DNA of 64,000 nucleotides from Ottelia alismoides (GCA_037367405.1 JAZKJV010002958.1:372001-436000); one strand, 5' to 3'; counted from the first letter of the stretch, positions 20,613-31,696 are shown. Numbers and translations are program-made. Notes: generated by a model from the letters alone, not told the origin.

Positions 20613-21694
20613 CCGACGCCATCACACTCTACGTTGCGCTGACCTACCATGGCTTCGGCCACGTTGCGCAGACCGCCCCGATCGTCAATTTCCTGATGGA
20701 TGAAGAGCCGTTGCTGCGGCTGGTGATCGAAAGCCGGGCGCCGTGTTCGCTGCTGCAGAAACATTTCCATCATCCGTTCGAACACGTCGATTGCGGCACC
20801 GACTTCGGCATGGTGATGCATGATTCACTGGATGTGGATGCCGCTGCCAGCCATCTGCGGTATTGCGAGCAGCTGCAGCAATGGGATGCGCTGGTCGCCG
20901 CCAGTCGCGCCCGCCTGCAGCAGCACCGCGCCACGCTGCTGTTCGGCAATGTGCCCTACGTGCCGCTGGTTGCCGCGCACCAGCTCGGCATCCCCTCGGT
21001 GTCGATGTGCTCGCTGCACTGGGCCAGCATCTACCAGGCCTATTGCGGCCAGCTGCCCGGGGGCGATGAGGTGTACCGACAGCTGTTGCGGGCGTATCGC
21101 TGCGGGGATGTGTTCGTTGCGCCGGCGCCGAGCATGCCGATGCCGGAACTGCAGAACATCGTCCGCACCGGTCCGATTGCCCGCATCGGCAAACCCTGTC
21201 GGCGGGAACTGGAGAATCGGATCGGTGTGGCGCAGGACACGAGGCTGGTCGCGGTATTCATGGGCGGCGTCGAGACCGACATACCGCTCGCCGGCTGGCC
21301 GCAGACGCCGGGGACACACTGGCTGATCGCCGGCACGCCCTGTCCGTCGCGTTCCGACATGACGGCGATCGAATCGTTGCCGCAGGCCTACATCGACATC
21401 CTCTGCAGCGTCGATGCGCTGGTGACCAAGCCCGGCTACGGCAGCTTTGCCGAGGCGGCCTGCAATGGCGTGCCAGTGCTCTATGTCCCCAGACAGATCT
21501 GGCCGGAGTCCCCGCACCTTGCTGCCTGGCTGATCCAGCATGGGCAGTGCCTGCGCCTCGATCGCGAGGCGCTCGCGAGTGGGGCGCTGATGCCCCGCCT
21601 CGAGGCACTATGGGCGCAGCCGGCGCTCGCACCACTGGCTCCGACCGGCATCGGCCAGATCGCGGCGATACTGGCCGCGCAGATGGGGTTGTGA
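20609..21694 (+). CDS. Glycosyltransferase-like protein (GT-B fold, substrate unknown)
   Basis: 361 residues from GTG 20609, overlapping rlmM. The N-terminus YVALTYHGFGHVAQTAPIVN is the glycine-rich acceptor-side motif of GT-B enzymes (HGFGH). The C-terminal half has a donor-site-like block: CSVDALVTKPGYGSFAEAAC followed by GVPVLYVPR. It resembles the N-terminal glycosyltransferase-like domain of arabinokinase-type and MGT-type proteins. No signal peptide or membrane helix. The role is not known; coupling to rlmM may be only positional. Confidence 0.7.
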   Translation: MTDAITLYVALTYHGFGHVAQTAPIVNFLMDEEPLLRLVIESRAPCSLLQKHFHHPFEHVDCGTDFGMVMHDSLDVDAAASHLRYCEQLQQWDALVAASRARLQQHRATLLFGNVPYVPLVAAHQLGIPSVSMCSLHWASIYQAYCGQLPGGDEVYRQLLRAYRCGDVFVAPAPSMPMPELQNIVRTGPIARIGKPCRRELENRIGVAQDTRLVAVFMGGVETDIPLAGWPQTPGTHWLIAGTPCPSRSDMTAIESLPQAYIDILCSVDALVTKPGYGSFAEAACNGVPVLYVPRQIWPESPHLAAWLIQHGQCLRLDREALASGALMPRLEALWAQPALAPLAPTGIGQIAAILAAQMGL

Positions 21695-21725
21695 GGGCCG
21701 CTGCCGCGCCGAGGGAGCGCTGGAA

Positions 21726-22040
21726 TCAGCTGCCGCTGACCTTCTTCAGGCGGACTTCCAGGCGCACGCGTTCGGCGTCGGTGTCGTCCTCGGCGGCCTG
21801 CGGATCGGCGGCGCTGCCGGCTGGCAGGTCCAGCCCCAGGCAGCCCATCTTCCAGCAGGCGTCGATCATCGACAGTTGCATGTCGGCCCACGCCTTCCAG
21901 GCGTCGTAACCCATCTGGTACATCGTTCCGAGACCCCCGGTGTCGCCCCACGCGCGCCAGGGCATCTCGGCGGCCTTCAGGCTGCTCTCGAGCAGGTCAT
22001 TGATCTCGCTGGTGGGAATCGAGGAAGCGGGCTTTGTCAT
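21726..22040 (-). CDS. Small conserved-type hypothetical protein
   Basis: 104 residues from ATG 22040 with a strong GGAGG eight bases upstream. N-terminal amphipathic helix (INDLLESSLKAAEMPWRAW), a Trp/Met-rich middle (YDAWKAWADMQLSMIDACW) and an acidic end. No signal peptide. Length and helical character recall phasin-like granule proteins, but no motif confirms this. Not recognised. It is convergent with the glycosyltransferase-like gene (31 bp apart) and divergent from purE. Confidence 0.6.
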   Translation of the reverse strand: MTKPASSIPTSEINDLLESSLKAAEMPWRAWGDTGGLGTMYQMGYDAWKAWADMQLSMIDACWKMGCLGLDLPAGSAADPQAAEDDTDAERVRLEVRLKKVSGS

Positions 22041-22318
22041 CGTGGTGACCTCCAGTTGCAGACAGCACATCCTGACATTCATGGTTCCAGCCCCGATCCG
22101 CAGGGCCGGCTTGATGGCGCGAGAAACCGGGGATGCCCGCAAGGCAAGGCTCGATTGCGGGGCTGTGCTTCCCTGCCACATCGGAATGCGGCCTCGACGC
22201 CATTGACGTTACCTTGACTGAGGATCCGGCCCCTGATCCGGATCAACCACGCGGAGCGCGCCATGAGCGCCGAAGGCCCTGAGGCCATGGTTCGACACGG
22301 ACGCTGCCTTTCTGGATA

Positions 22319-22837
22319 ATGTCGCCTTTTTTCAGCGACATGAAAGCTATGGCCGGGTTACCACGCGTAGGCGTCATCATGGGCAGCCGATCCGACTGGG
22401 AGACCATGCGGCACGCGGCCGATGTGCTAACTGATTTCAGTGTAGACCACGAGTGCCGGATCGTCTCGGCGCATCGCACGCCGGCACTGCTGACACAGTA
22501 CGCCGGCGAGGCGGAAGGCCGCGGTCTGCAGGTGATCATTGCCGGCGCGGGCGGCGCAGCGCACCTTCCGGGCATGGTCGCCGCGCAGACGCTGGTGCCG
22601 GTGATCGGCGTGCCGGTGCAGAGCAAGGCGTTGAAGGGGCTCGACTCGCTGCTGTCGATCGTGCAGATGCCTGGCGGGATCCCGGTGGCCACGGTGGCGA
22701 TCGGCGAGGCCGGAGCGAAGAATGCGGCCCTGCTGGCCGTTTCCATCCTTGCCATCAACGATGATGAGTTGCGCCGGCGGCTGCGTGCCTTCCGCGATAC
22801 CCAGACCCAGACCGTTCTCAGCGACAGGTTGCCATGA
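22319..22837 (+). CDS. purE: N5-carboxyaminoimidazole ribonucleotide mutase
   Basis: Converts N5-CAIR to CAIR in purine synthesis, using the product of PurK. Motifs: [17 protein letters not shown] at residues 17-33, [19 protein letters not shown] with the active-site His, then [16 protein letters not shown] and [20 protein letters not shown]. 172 residues from ATG 22319; in-frame ATGs at 22340 and 22349 would give the more usual 160-165. No clear ribosome site decides. Overlaps purK by ATGA. Confidence 0.95.
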   Translation: MSPFFSDMKAMAGLPRVGVIMGSRSDWETMRHAADVLTDFSVDHECRIVSAHRTPALLTQYAGEAEGRGLQVIIAGAGGAAHLPGMVAAQTLVPVIGVPVQSKALKGLDSLLSIVQMPGGIPVATVAIGEAGAKNAALLAVSILAINDDELRRRLRAFRDTQTQTVLSDRLP

Positions 22838-23982
22838 ACGCCAAGCAAGTGATCCTGCCCGGTGCGACACTCGGCGTGCTGGGCAGCGGCCAGTTGGGCC
22901 GCATGTTCGCGATTGCCGCGCGCCGCCTCGGTTATCGCGTGCATGTGCTGTCACCGGAGCGCGACACGCCGACCGGGCAGGTGGGCGATCTCGAGATCGT
23001 CGCCGACTACCAGGACCTCGATGCCATCTCGGCCTTTGCGCGTTCGGTGGATGCAGTGACCTTCGAGTTCGAAAACGTCCCGGCGATTACCGCTGATACC
23101 GCCGCGCAGCATGCGCCGGTGCGACCGGCCGGGCGCGTGCTGCACATCGCGCAGAACCGCGCCCGCGAGAAATCGTGGCTGCGCGACAACCGCATCCCGG
23201 TCACCCCGTTCCAGCTGGTGCGCACGCGCGACGATCTCTGCACCGCGCTGCAGGCGCTTGGTGTTCCGGCGGTGTTGAAGACTGCAGCCTTTGGCTACGA
23301 TGGCAAGGGTCAGGTGGTGATCCGCCAGCAGCAGGACGCCGATGCCGCCTGGCAGGCATTGAACGAGCAGGAATGCGTACTCGAGGCCTTCATCGATTTC
23401 GAGAAGGAGGTGTCAGTGGTGGCTGCGCGCGGCATCGATGGCGCGATCGGACTCTACGGTCCGATGGTCAACACCCACGCACACCACATCCTCGACACCT
23501 CGGTGACGCCGGCCGATCTGCCGCCAACGGTCATCCGCGATGCGCTCGACATCACCCGCGCGGTGATGGAAGGGCTCGATGTGATCGGTGTGTTGTGCGT
23601 GGAGTTCTTCGTTGCCCGCGACGGTCGGGTCATGGTTAACGAGATGGCACCACGGCCGCACAACTCCGGGCACCTGACCATCGATGGCCATGTCAGCTGC
23701 CAGTTCGAACAGCAGGTCCGTGCCGTCTGCGGCCTGCCGCTCGGCTCGACCGCGCTGTTGCGGCCGGCGGCGGCGATGGCCAACCTGCTTGGCGATCTGT
23801 GGGAGGGAGGCGAGCCGCGCTGGGATCGCGCGCTGGCGATCCCCGAGGTCAAGCTGCATCTGTACGGCAAGGCCGAGGCCAGGCCCGGACGCAAGATGGG
23901 CCACATCAATGTCGCCGCCGACTCCGCGGCACAGGCGCTGCAGCTCGTGACCGCCGCCCGCGCCGCGCTCACCTCTCGCTGA
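22834..23982 (+). CDS. purK: N5-carboxyaminoimidazole ribonucleotide synthase
   Basis: ATP- and bicarbonate-dependent carboxylation of AIR to N5-CAIR (ATP-grasp enzyme, cytoplasm). 382 residues, intact. N-terminal [20 protein letters not shown], then VTFEFENVP, the ATP-grasp lysine region ([17 protein letters not shown]) and the metal-binding [14 protein letters not shown]. The ATG overlaps the purE stop, a standard purEK operon. Confidence 0.96.
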   Translation: MNAKQVILPGATLGVLGSGQLGRMFAIAARRLGYRVHVLSPERDTPTGQVGDLEIVADYQDLDAISAFARSVDAVTFEFENVPAITADTAAQHAPVRPAGRVLHIAQNRAREKSWLRDNRIPVTPFQLVRTRDDLCTALQALGVPAVLKTAAFGYDGKGQVVIRQQQDADAAWQALNEQECVLEAFIDFEKEVSVVAARGIDGAIGLYGPMVNTHAHHILDTSVTPADLPPTVIRDALDITRAVMEGLDVIGVLCVEFFVARDGRVMVNEMAPRPHNSGHLTIDGHVSCQFEQQVRAVCGLPLGSTALLRPAAAMANLLGDLWEGGEPRWDRALAIPEVKLHLYGKAEARPGRKMGHINVAADSAAQALQLVTAARAALTSR

Positions 23983-24031
23983 TCCCTGCCCCGGGGGCCG
24001 AGCGGCGGTCCCTCACCTGTCTGCTTCAGCC

Positions 24032-25342
24032 ATGCTGCGCGCACTGCTGGTCTTCCTGCTCGGCTCGATCCCATGCTTCCTGCTCGGCTTCGGCCACACG
24101 CTGTTCGCGGGCATCGGCGATGAGCTGGCGTGGCGTAACGGAATCGAGCCGCTTCAATACCTGCGTGAATACGGCAACTACCATCGCTACGAGGCGCAGG
24201 CCGTGCTCGAACGCCAACTGCGCGAACAGGGCCTGGTCACGACGCTGGAGCCAAGCGAGTGGTACCAACGCTACCGTTCGCGGACCATCAGCGCCGCGTG
24301 GAATGCGGAGGAATCGCAGTTGCTGACCACCAACCATGCACAGGCCTTCCGCTGGGATGCCGAGAGCGGCGCGCGGCTGGAGGAAATGGGCGCCCACAGT
24401 GCCGCAGCGGCGGAAGATCCGCGGGCCACCGGGCATGGCTACACCGAGGCGGTGTTTCGTGACGGGCACAGCAGCAATGTCGCGGCGCTGGCGGTGCTTG
24501 GCCGCCATGCGCTGTGGACCCACGGCGATGCGGCGCGCGCGCCGATCGTCCTCGGGGATCAGTACGCCGGCCTGAAGTCCGATCGGGCACAGCGGGTATT
24601 GGTGGTTGGCGGCGATCACGTTCGCGTGATCGATCTTGCCAGCGGTGAAGGCTTCGTGATCCCGCACCAGGACGTGACGGTGGCCGGATTCCGACCGGAT
24701 GGCCAGATCGTCACGGTGTCGGCAATGCAGATCCAGCACTGGCGGGGCGGCGAACGGCAGCTCAGCCATGCATTCAATGGGAGTCGGGCGGCCTATGACC
24801 CCATCGCACTGTCCGCGGATTCCTCGCGGCTGTTCGCACCGCTGGATGACAACACCCTTGGCGTGTATGCGACTGATTCCGGCGCCGCGCTCTACCGCTT
24901 GTCACACCAGACGCGGATCACCGCAGTCTGCAGCGCTGGCGGGCACGTCGTCACCGGCACCGCGGACGGGCTGATCCGGCTATGGCAGGCCAGCGATGGC
25001 CAGCCGCTGCGTGGATGGACGGCCTATCCGCATGCAGTGACCTTGCTCGCATGCGGCAGGCAGCGGCTGCTGTCGGCGGGCGAGGGGGCGATCGGGTCCG
25101 GCTATCCAATGATCTGGCGCCTCGATGGCAACAGCGCCACGCTGAACGTACATCCACCGATTCTGCCGACCATCCCGGTGCCCTGGCTGGTCAGCGTTGG
25201 TGCCGGGCTTGAACTGCCGCGCAGGATGCCGACGGTGGCGGCGTGGCTGGAAGAGCAGGGCACGACACTGATGCCGTTTGCCATCGGTGCCTGGGTGCTG
25301 GTGATACTGGCTACCGCGACGCTGTTGCGGCGCAGCCGCTGA
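24032..25342 (+). CDS. Membrane-anchored beta-propeller (WD40-like) protein of unknown function
   Basis: 436 residues. An N-terminal hydrophobic helix (LRALLVFLLGSIPCFLLGFG) and a C-terminal helix (MPFAIGAWVLVILATATLL, then RRSR) flank a region of WD-like blades. Examples are the stretch ending QAFRWDAESGARL and GGHVVTGTADGLIRLWQAS with the classic DG..RLW ending. The propeller probably lies outside the inner membrane. It follows purK by 49 bp on the same strand. No enzyme motif; function not known. Confidence 0.65.
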   Translation: MLRALLVFLLGSIPCFLLGFGHTLFAGIGDELAWRNGIEPLQYLREYGNYHRYEAQAVLERQLREQGLVTTLEPSEWYQRYRSRTISAAWNAEESQLLTTNHAQAFRWDAESGARLEEMGAHSAAAAEDPRATGHGYTEAVFRDGHSSNVAALAVLGRHALWTHGDAARAPIVLGDQYAGLKSDRAQRVLVVGGDHVRVIDLASGEGFVIPHQDVTVAGFRPDGQIVTVSAMQIQHWRGGERQLSHAFNGSRAAYDPIALSADSSRLFAPLDDNTLGVYATDSGAALYRLSHQTRITAVCSAGGHVVTGTADGLIRLWQASDGQPLRGWTAYPHAVTLLACGRQRLLSAGEGAIGSGYPMIWRLDGNSATLNVHPPILPTIPVPWLVSVGAGLELPRRMPTVAAWLEEQGTTLMPFAIGAWVLVILATATLLRRSR

Positions 25343-25346
25343 ACGC

Positions 25347-26892
25347 CTACTCGGTGTCGTACCCCAGCACTGGCGACAGCCAGCGCTCGATGGTCTTGAC
25401 GTCCATGCCCTTGCGCCTGGCGTAGTCGTGCACCTGATCGACATTGATCCTGCCGAGCCCGAAGTAGCGTGACTGCGGGTGCGCGATGTACCAGCCGCTG
25501 ACCGCAGCTGCCGGATACATTGCAAAGCTCTCGGTGATGCGGATGCCGGCATTCTTCTCCGGGTCGAGCAGCTTCCACAGTAGCGCCTTCTCGGTGTGAT
25601 CCGGGCAGGCTGGATAGCCAGGCGCGGGTCGGATGCCCTGGTACTTCTCGTCGATCAACGCATCGTTGTCCAGTGATTCACCGGCGACGTAGCCCCAGAA
25701 TTCCTTGCGCACGCGCGCGTGCAGGTGTTCGGCGAAAGCCTCGGCCAGGCGATCGGCGAGCGCCTTCAGCATGATTGCGCTGTAGTCGTCGTTGGCCTTC
25801 TCGAAGCGTTCGACGTGCTTCTCGATGCCGATGCCGGTGGTCACCGCGAACGCGCCGAGGTAGTCCGCGACGCCCGACTCCTTGGGGGCGATGAAATCAG
25901 CGAGCGCAAAGTTGGCCTGGCCGTCGGGCTTCTTCTGCTGCTGGCGCAGCGAGTGCAGCACGGTGAGTTCGCCCCGGCGGCTGTCGTCGGTATAGAGCTC
26001 GATGTCGTCCTCACCGACACTGTTGGCCGGGAACAGCCCGACTACCGCGCGCGCAGTCAGCCACTTCTCGTCGACCAGCTGCTTCAGCATCGCCTGCGCA
26101 TCGGCATAGAGTTTCGTCGCCTCGGTGCCGACCACCTCGTCGGAGAGGATGCGCGGGAACTTCCCGGCAAGCTCCCAGGCAACGAAGAACGGCGTCCAGT
26201 CGATGAACGGCACCAGCTCGGCGAGCGGGTAGTCGTCGAGCACCGTGACGCCGGGTTGGCGCGGCTTCACTGCCTGGTAGCTGCTCCAGTCGATCGGCGC
26301 CTTGTTGGCGCGCGCCTCGGCGAGCGTCAGCCACTCCACGCGCTGCTGCTTGTTGTGGTGGCGATCGCGCACCGCTTCGTACTCATCGCGCAGCTTGGTG
26401 ACGAACCCGGCCCGCAGCTCGGCGCTGATGAGACTGGTGGCCACTCCCACCGAGCGCGAGGCATCGAGCACGTGCACGACCGGCTGGTCGTAGTGCGGAT
26501 CGATCTTCACCGCGGTGTGCGCCCGCGAGGTGGTGGCGCCGCCGATCAGCAGCGGCAGCTTGAAGTTCAGCCGCTGCATCTCGCGGGCGATGTGCACCAT
26601 CTCGTCGAGCGAAGGCGTGATCAGGCCGGACAGGCCAATCAGATCGGCATTGAACTCCTTCGCAGCCTGCAGGATGCGATCGCAGGGCACCATCACGCCG
26701 AGATCCATCACCTCGTAGTTGTTGCACTGGAGCACGACGCCGACGATGTTCTTGCCGATATCGTGCACGTCGCCCTTGACGGTGGCCATGACGATGCGCC
26801 CGGCGCTGCGGCTGCCGCCGGGATTGGCGGCCTTCTCGGCCTCCATGAAAGGCATCAGGTAGGCGACCGCCTTCTTCATCACCCGCGCGCTC

Positions 26893-26923
<31 letters not shown>

Positions 26924-29162
26924 CGCCGAACAGATCGCCGACCACGTTCATGCCCGCCATCAGCGGCCCCTCGATAACCAGCAACGGTCTGCCGAGATGC
27001 TGACGGGCCTCCTCGGTATCGGCGTCGATGAAATCAGTGATGCCCTTGACCAGCGCGTGCTTCAGCCGCTCGGCCACCGGCGCCTTGCGCCAGAGGTCGT
27101 CCTCGACCTTCACCTTGGCTGCGCCCTTGACCGTCTCGGCGAACTCGACAAGGCGCTCGGTGGCATCGGCCCGGCGATTGAGCAGCACGTCCTCGATGCG
27201 CTCCAGCAGATCCTTCGGGATCTCCTCGTAGATGCCGAGCTGGCCGGCATTGACGATGCCCATGTCCATGCCGGCCTTGATGCCGTGGTAGAGGAACGCC
27301 GAGTGCATCGCCTCGCGCACCGGGTTGTTGCCGCGGAACGAGAAGCTGACGTTGCTGAGACCGCCGGACACCATCGCGTGCGGCAGGTGCTGCTTGATCT
27401 CGCGCGTGGCCTCGAAGAAGGAGAGGGCGTAGTTGTTGTGCTCCTCCATGCCGGTGGCCACCGTCAGCACGTTCGGATCGAAGATGATGTCCTCGGGCGG
27501 ATAGCCGACCTGCTTCACCAGGATGTCGTAGGAGCGCTTGCACACCGCGAAGCGACGCTCGGTGGTATCGGCCTGACCGTTCTCATCGAAGGCCATCACC
27601 ACCACCGCGGCGCCGTAGCGGCGCAGCACTGTTGCCTTTTCTATGAATGCCGCCTCGCCTTCCTTCAGGCTGATCGAGTTGACGATGCCCTTGCCCTGCA
27701 GGCATTGCAGGCCGGTCTCGAGCACGGTCCATTTGGACGAGTCGATCATCACCGGCACGCGGGCGATGTCCGGCTCGGCGGCGATCAGGTTGAGGAACTT
27801 CTGCATGCAGGCCTCGGAGTCGAGCATGCCTTCATCCATGCAGACATCGATTATCTGGGCGCCGTTCTCGACCTGCTGCTTGGCGATCTCCACCGCCGCC
27901 TCGAAATTGCCGCCCTTGATCAGCTCGGCGAACTTCGGCGAGCCGGCGACATTGGTGCGCTCGCCGACGTTGACGAAGTTGGTCTCCGGGGTGATCGTCA
28001 GCGGCTCCAGTCCGCTCAGGCGACAGTGCACCTCCACCGTCGGCACGCTGCGCGGCGGCACGTCGCGAACCGCTGCGGCGATCGCGGCAATGTGCTCCGG
28101 CGTGGTGCCGCAGCAGCCGCCGACGATGTTGAGGAAGCCGGATTCAGCCCAGTCGCGGATCTGCGGCGCCAGCGTCTCCGGCGTCTCCGGGAAGCCGGTG
28201 GGCAGCAGCGGGTCGGGCAGGCCGGCATTCGGATAGGTGCAGATGAAGGTATCGGCCTTGGTCGCCAGTTCCTCGATGAAAGGCCGCATCAGATCGGGTC
28301 CGAGCGCGCAGTTCAGACCGATCGACAGCGGCTTCGCATGCCGCATCGAATTCCAGAACGCCTCGACGTTCTGGCCGCTCAGCGTGCGCCCGGCGCGATC
28401 GGTGATCGTGCCGGAGATCATGACCGGCAGCCTGAAGCCGACCTCGGCAAACACCTCGTCGATCGCAAACAGTGCCGCCTTGGCGTTCAGCGTGTCGAAG
28501 ATCGTCTCCACCAGGATCAGATCGGCACCACCCTCGATCAGCGCGCGAGCCTGCGCCGCGTAGGCAAAGCGCAACTGGTTGAAGTTGATCGGCCGGAAGC
28601 CCGGGTCGTTGACGTCGACCACGGTACAGGCGCTGACCGTCGTCGGCCCGATGGCGCCGGCCACGTAGCGCGGGCGGCCGCTCTCGGCCTCGACCTTGTC
28701 GGCGGCCAGCCGCGCCAGGCGGGTGGCCTCTAGATTCAGCTGCCGGGTCAGCTCGGCGAGCTTCTGATCGGCCAGCACCTCGTCGAAGAACGCCTGCGAC
28801 TTGCGCCCCTCGTGCGGCAGAAAGAAGTCCTGCTGCGCGATCGCGGTGGCGCCGAAGGTGTTGGTCTCGATGATGTCGGCGCCGGCACGCAGGTAGTCGG
28901 TATGGATCGCCTCGATGACATCCGGGCGGGTCAGCACCAGCAGCTCGTTGTCGCCCTTGAGCGAATGCGGATGATCGTGCAGCGCGCAGGCCGGGCACTG
29001 GTGGGAATGCCTGTCCCGGGTGCCGCGGTAGTCATCCTCACTGAGCTTGTGGCGCTGGATCACCGTGCCCATCGCGCCGTCGATGATCAGGATGCGCTGC
29101 TTCAGCAATGCCGGCAGTTGGGCGTTGCGGGCGATTCGGGCGGTGTGCAGGGGCGTGGACAT
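25347..29162 (-). CDS. metH: Cobalamin-dependent methionine synthase
   Basis: Transfers the methyl group of 5-methyl-THF to homocysteine through methylcobalamin. 1271 residues, intact, all four modules. Homocysteine domain with zinc Cys ([17 protein letters not shown]) at about 335-350; pterin domain ([17 protein letters not shown]); cobalamin domain with the lower-ligand His ([16 protein letters not shown]) and [15 protein letters not shown]-terminal SAM reactivation domain ([13 protein letters not shown]). ATG 29162 is preferred over the TTG at 29192. A full-length frame of this size shows that this part of the sequence is accurate. No cobalamin riboswitch seen upstream. Confidence 0.97.
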
Positions 29163-29248
29163 CGTTGTTCCGGGAGCCTTTTGGGCGGTCAAAATGGCCG
29201 CACATGATACCCGTGTGGCGGTGAACTATGAAGCGCCGATGCCCCCCG

Positions 29249-29314
29249 GCAGGAGCGAGCGCAGCTCGCGAAATGCCCCGGCGAAGCCCGTTCGCGAGCT
29301 GCGCTCGCTCCTAC
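29249..29314. repeat. REP pair (type A, inverted)
   Basis: Units at 29249-29272 and 29291-29314 with an 18-base spacer, lying between metH and the LAB_N gene, both on the minus strand. The right unit supplies the stop codon of the LAB_N gene and the hairpin probably separates the transcripts. Confidence 0.92.
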
Positions 29315-29646
29315 AGGGGGCGCTGGGCGCGGCGGGCGATCAGCTGCAGATTGCGAAGGTAGATGAAGCAGCCGAGCGACTGACCGAGAATGAACACCGG
29401 ATCGGCGCGATGCAGCGCATACATCAGCAGGATCAGGCTGCCACCGATGCTGAACCACCAGAACGAGGTCGGCACGATGCTGTCCTTGGCCTTCTCGCTG
29501 GCCAGCCACTGCAGCAGAAAGCGCATCGAGAACAGCAGCTGTCCGACGAAGCCTACCGCAATCCAGGTCATTTCATGGCCGGTGAGCAGATTTCCACATT
29601 TGTCGTGCAGCAGCCCGAGCGTGCCGAGGATGTTGTCTGTGTTCAT
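29311..29646 (-). CDS. LAB_N-domain membrane protein (lipid A biosynthesis N-terminal domain)
   Basis: 111 residues with three helices: MTWIAVGFVGQLLFSMRFLL, SFWWFSIGGSLILLMYALHR and VFILGQSLGCFIYLRNLQLI. The pattern QLLFSMRFLLQWLASEK...PTSFWWFS is that of the LAB_N family (named from the N-terminus of some LpxB proteins). It commonly accompanies GT2 polyprenyl-phosphate glycosyltransferases, as here: its ATG overlaps their stop (ATGA). Likely a partner in lipid-linked sugar transfer. TAG stop is the first codon of the REP. Confidence 0.85.
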   Translation of the reverse strand: MNTDNILGTLGLLHDKCGNLLTGHEMTWIAVGFVGQLLFSMRFLLQWLASEKAKDSIVPTSFWWFSIGGSLILLMYALHRADPVFILGQSLGCFIYLRNLQLIARRAQRPL

Positions 29647-30398
29647 GCCTTCTCCAGTTCATCGCTGGCGACGACCTTGCCGCGTCGCTGCAGCCAGATC
29701 ACGCCCAGCATGTCGACGATGCCGACCCACAGCCGGTTGCCGACGCCATATTTCGATATCCCGCGCGTGCGCGGACGGTGATTGACATCGACGGCGATCA
29801 CCCCGAGCCCCTCGCGTCGCATCAGCGCCGGCAGAAAGCGATGCATGTGGTCGAACCACGGCAGCCGCATGAAGGCCTCGCGTGGGAACACCTTGAGCCC
29901 GCATCCGGTATCGAGGATGCCATCGCCGAGCAGGCGGCTGCGCACGTGGTTGGCGACCCGCGAGGACAGTCGCTTCACCCAGCTGTCCCGGCGCCGTCGC
30001 CGATGGCCGCAGACCAGCCGCGGCGTGGCGTCCGCCGGATCGATGCGGGCGGCGAGCAGGGCGGGGATGTCGGCCGGGTCATTCTGGCCGTCGCCGTCGA
30101 GTGTCACGATCCACGGCATGCGTGCTGCCAGCACCGCGGTCCTGACCCCGGCGCTCTGTCCGCTCTGCCGGCGATGGCGAACAATGCGCAACCGCGGCCC
30201 GAGCTCATGACGGCATTGTGACAGCACGGCCGGCGTGGCATCGCTGCTGCCATCGTCGACGACGATCACCTCAAAGGCTTCGCTGACGGTGGAGAGCGCC
30301 GCGAACACCTCGCGCAGCAGGCCATCGATGGCCTCGGCCTCGTTGAAAACCGGAATCACGACGGCGAAGCCGCCGTCGTTGGCCTGCGGGGTTATCAT
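29643..30398 (-). CDS. Family 2 glycosyltransferase (dolichol/undecaprenyl-phosphate sugar synthase type)
   Basis: 251 residues. GT2 motifs: FAVVIPVFNEAEAIDGLLRE, VIVVDDGSSDATPAVL, the metal-binding TLDGDGQNDPADIP (DxD), and the C-terminal HRPRTRGISKYGVGNRLWVG segment that is typical of DPM1/ArnC-like enzymes. The end (MLGVIWLQRRGK) is weakly hydrophobic. Probably loads a sugar onto a polyprenyl phosphate at the inner membrane, with the overlapping LAB_N protein. Exact sugar unknown. Confidence 0.88.
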   Translation of the reverse strand: MITPQANDGGFAVVIPVFNEAEAIDGLLREVFAALSTVSEAFEVIVVDDGSSDATPAVLSQCRHELGPRLRIVRHRRQSGQSAGVRTAVLAARMPWIVTLDGDGQNDPADIPALLAARIDPADATPRLVCGHRRRRRDSWVKRLSSRVANHVRSRLLGDGILDTGCGLKVFPREAFMRLPWFDHMHRFLPALMRREGLGVIAVDVNHRPRTRGISKYGVGNRLWVGIVDMLGVIWLQRRGKVVASDELEKA

Positions 30399-30497
30399 TT
30401 AGAATATGGGCGGGCTGGTGCGCCCGGCAGCTGCCGGCGATCGAAGGCCGCTAGTTTAACCGCAATCGCGAACATTGGGGACCGCACCCGGCCCCGG

Positions 30498-30554
30498 CAG
30501 GCGCTCGCGAACGGGACCGTGCCGGTGGTCTTCGCGAGCTGCGCTCGCTCCTGC
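30498..30554. repeat. REP element (degenerate left, intact right unit)
   Basis: Right unit TTCGCGAGCTGCGCTCGCTC at 30531-30554; the left unit is eroded to GCGCTCGCGAACG. It lies in the 185-bp divergent region between the GT2 gene and lptF, only 30 bp ahead of the lptF start. Confidence 0.8.
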
Positions 30555-30583
30555 AGAGGGTGGATCCAGAGGATTTCTGACCA

Positions 30584-31696
30584 GTGATACTGCGCCGTTA
30601 CATCTTTCGCGAGATCGTCATCACCTTCCTCGGGGTGTTCGTGCTACTGCTGCTGATCTTCATCAGCCTGAAGATGGTGGATCACCTGGCGCAGGCCGCC
30701 GCCGGCCGCATCCCGGTCAGCGCGGTGCTGAGCCTGGTCGGCCTGACGACGCTGACGCTGCTCGGCCTGCTGGTGCCGCTGTGCCTGTTCGGTGCAGTAC
30801 TGTTCGCGCTCGGGCGGCTGCAGCGTGACAATGAGATCATCGCGATGGCTGGCGCCGGCATTGGCGGCCGCACCCTGCACCGCAATGTGCTACAGCTGAC
30901 CGCGGTGTTCGCGCTGGCGATTGCCAGCTGTTCGCTGTTCTTCGGGCCGTGGGCGCAGCGCGAGATGAGGGACCTGAAGCTCCGCGCCGAGCAGGAGTCC
31001 GACATCACCGGCGTCACCCCGGGGCAGTTCAAGGAGTTCAGCGATGGCAAGCGGGTCGTTTTCGTGCGCGGGCTGTCGCCAAACAAGCGCGACCTCGAGG
31101 AGGTGTTCATGCAGGAGCGCAAGGACGAGCGGATGACCGTGTTGTCGGCGCGAAACGCGGAGATCGCCACCGAGCAGGGCACCGGGCACCGCTACGCCCT
31201 GTTCAAGAACGGCAGCAGCTACGCCGGCGTGCCCGGGCGCGCCGACTACGAGATCACCTACTACCAGACCGCCGGCTACCGCATCGATCAGGGCGCGCAG
31301 GACAGGGCGGCGGACAACGTCAAGAGCGCGCCGACAACGCGGTTGCTGGTCGACGGCGACCCGGCCAGCACCGCCGAGTTGCAGTGGCGCATATCGATCC
31401 CGATCATGACGGTGCTGCTGTCGGCATTTGCGGTGTCACTGCTAGGCCTGGTCGGGCGTGGCAACCGCTACGGCGCTCTGCTGCTGGCGGTGCTGGTCTA
31501 CTTCACCTACAGCAACCTGCTCGGCATCGCGCGCACGATGGTCAAGAAGGAGCATGTCTCGCCGATCATCGGGCTGTGGTGGGTGCACCTGCTGGTGCTC
31601 GTGGTGATCCTGCTGATGGAGAACTACCCGGCGCTGGTGCGTGCCTGGCGCGAACGCCGCAGCCGTGGCCAGACGCTGCTGCCCGCTGGCGGCTGA
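30584..31696 (+). CDS. lptF: LPS export ABC transporter permease LptF
   Basis: 370 residues from GTG 30584. Six helices around a periplasmic beta-jellyroll domain. The N-terminus RRYIFREIVITFLGVFVLLL and the following ISLKMVDHLAQAAAGRIPVS are LptF-like; GRLQRDNEIIAMAGAGIG is the coupling helix to LptB. LptF works with LptG in the inner membrane to extract LPS. Normally lptG follows directly, but here the next genes are copper-related, so the partner must lie elsewhere. Confidence 0.92.
   Translation: MILRRYIFREIVITFLGVFVLLLLIFISLKMVDHLAQAAAGRIPVSAVLSLVGLTTLTLLGLLVPLCLFGAVLFALGRLQRDNEIIAMAGAGIGGRTLHRNVLQLTAVFALAIASCSLFFGPWAQREMRDLKLRAEQESDITGVTPGQFKEFSDGKRVVFVRGLSPNKRDLEEVFMQERKDERMTVLSARNAEIATEQGTGHRYALFKNGSSYAGVPGRADYEITYYQTAGYRIDQGAQDRAADNVKSAPTTRLLVDGDPASTAELQWRISIPIMTVLLSAFAVSLLGLVGRGNRYGALLLAVLVYFTYSNLLGIARTMVKKEHVSPIIGLWWVHLLVLVVILLMENYPALVRAWRERRSRGQTLLPAGG

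Noticed and set aside
25719..28733. Plus-strand open frame of 1004 codons
   Set aside because: It is antisense to the intact, fully conserved metH and is His/Asp/Arg-rich low-complexity translation; a GC-skew shadow.
29163..29248. Cobalamin or SAM riboswitch ahead of metH
   Set aside because: The short leader up to the REP pair has no room for, or sign of, the conserved box elements.
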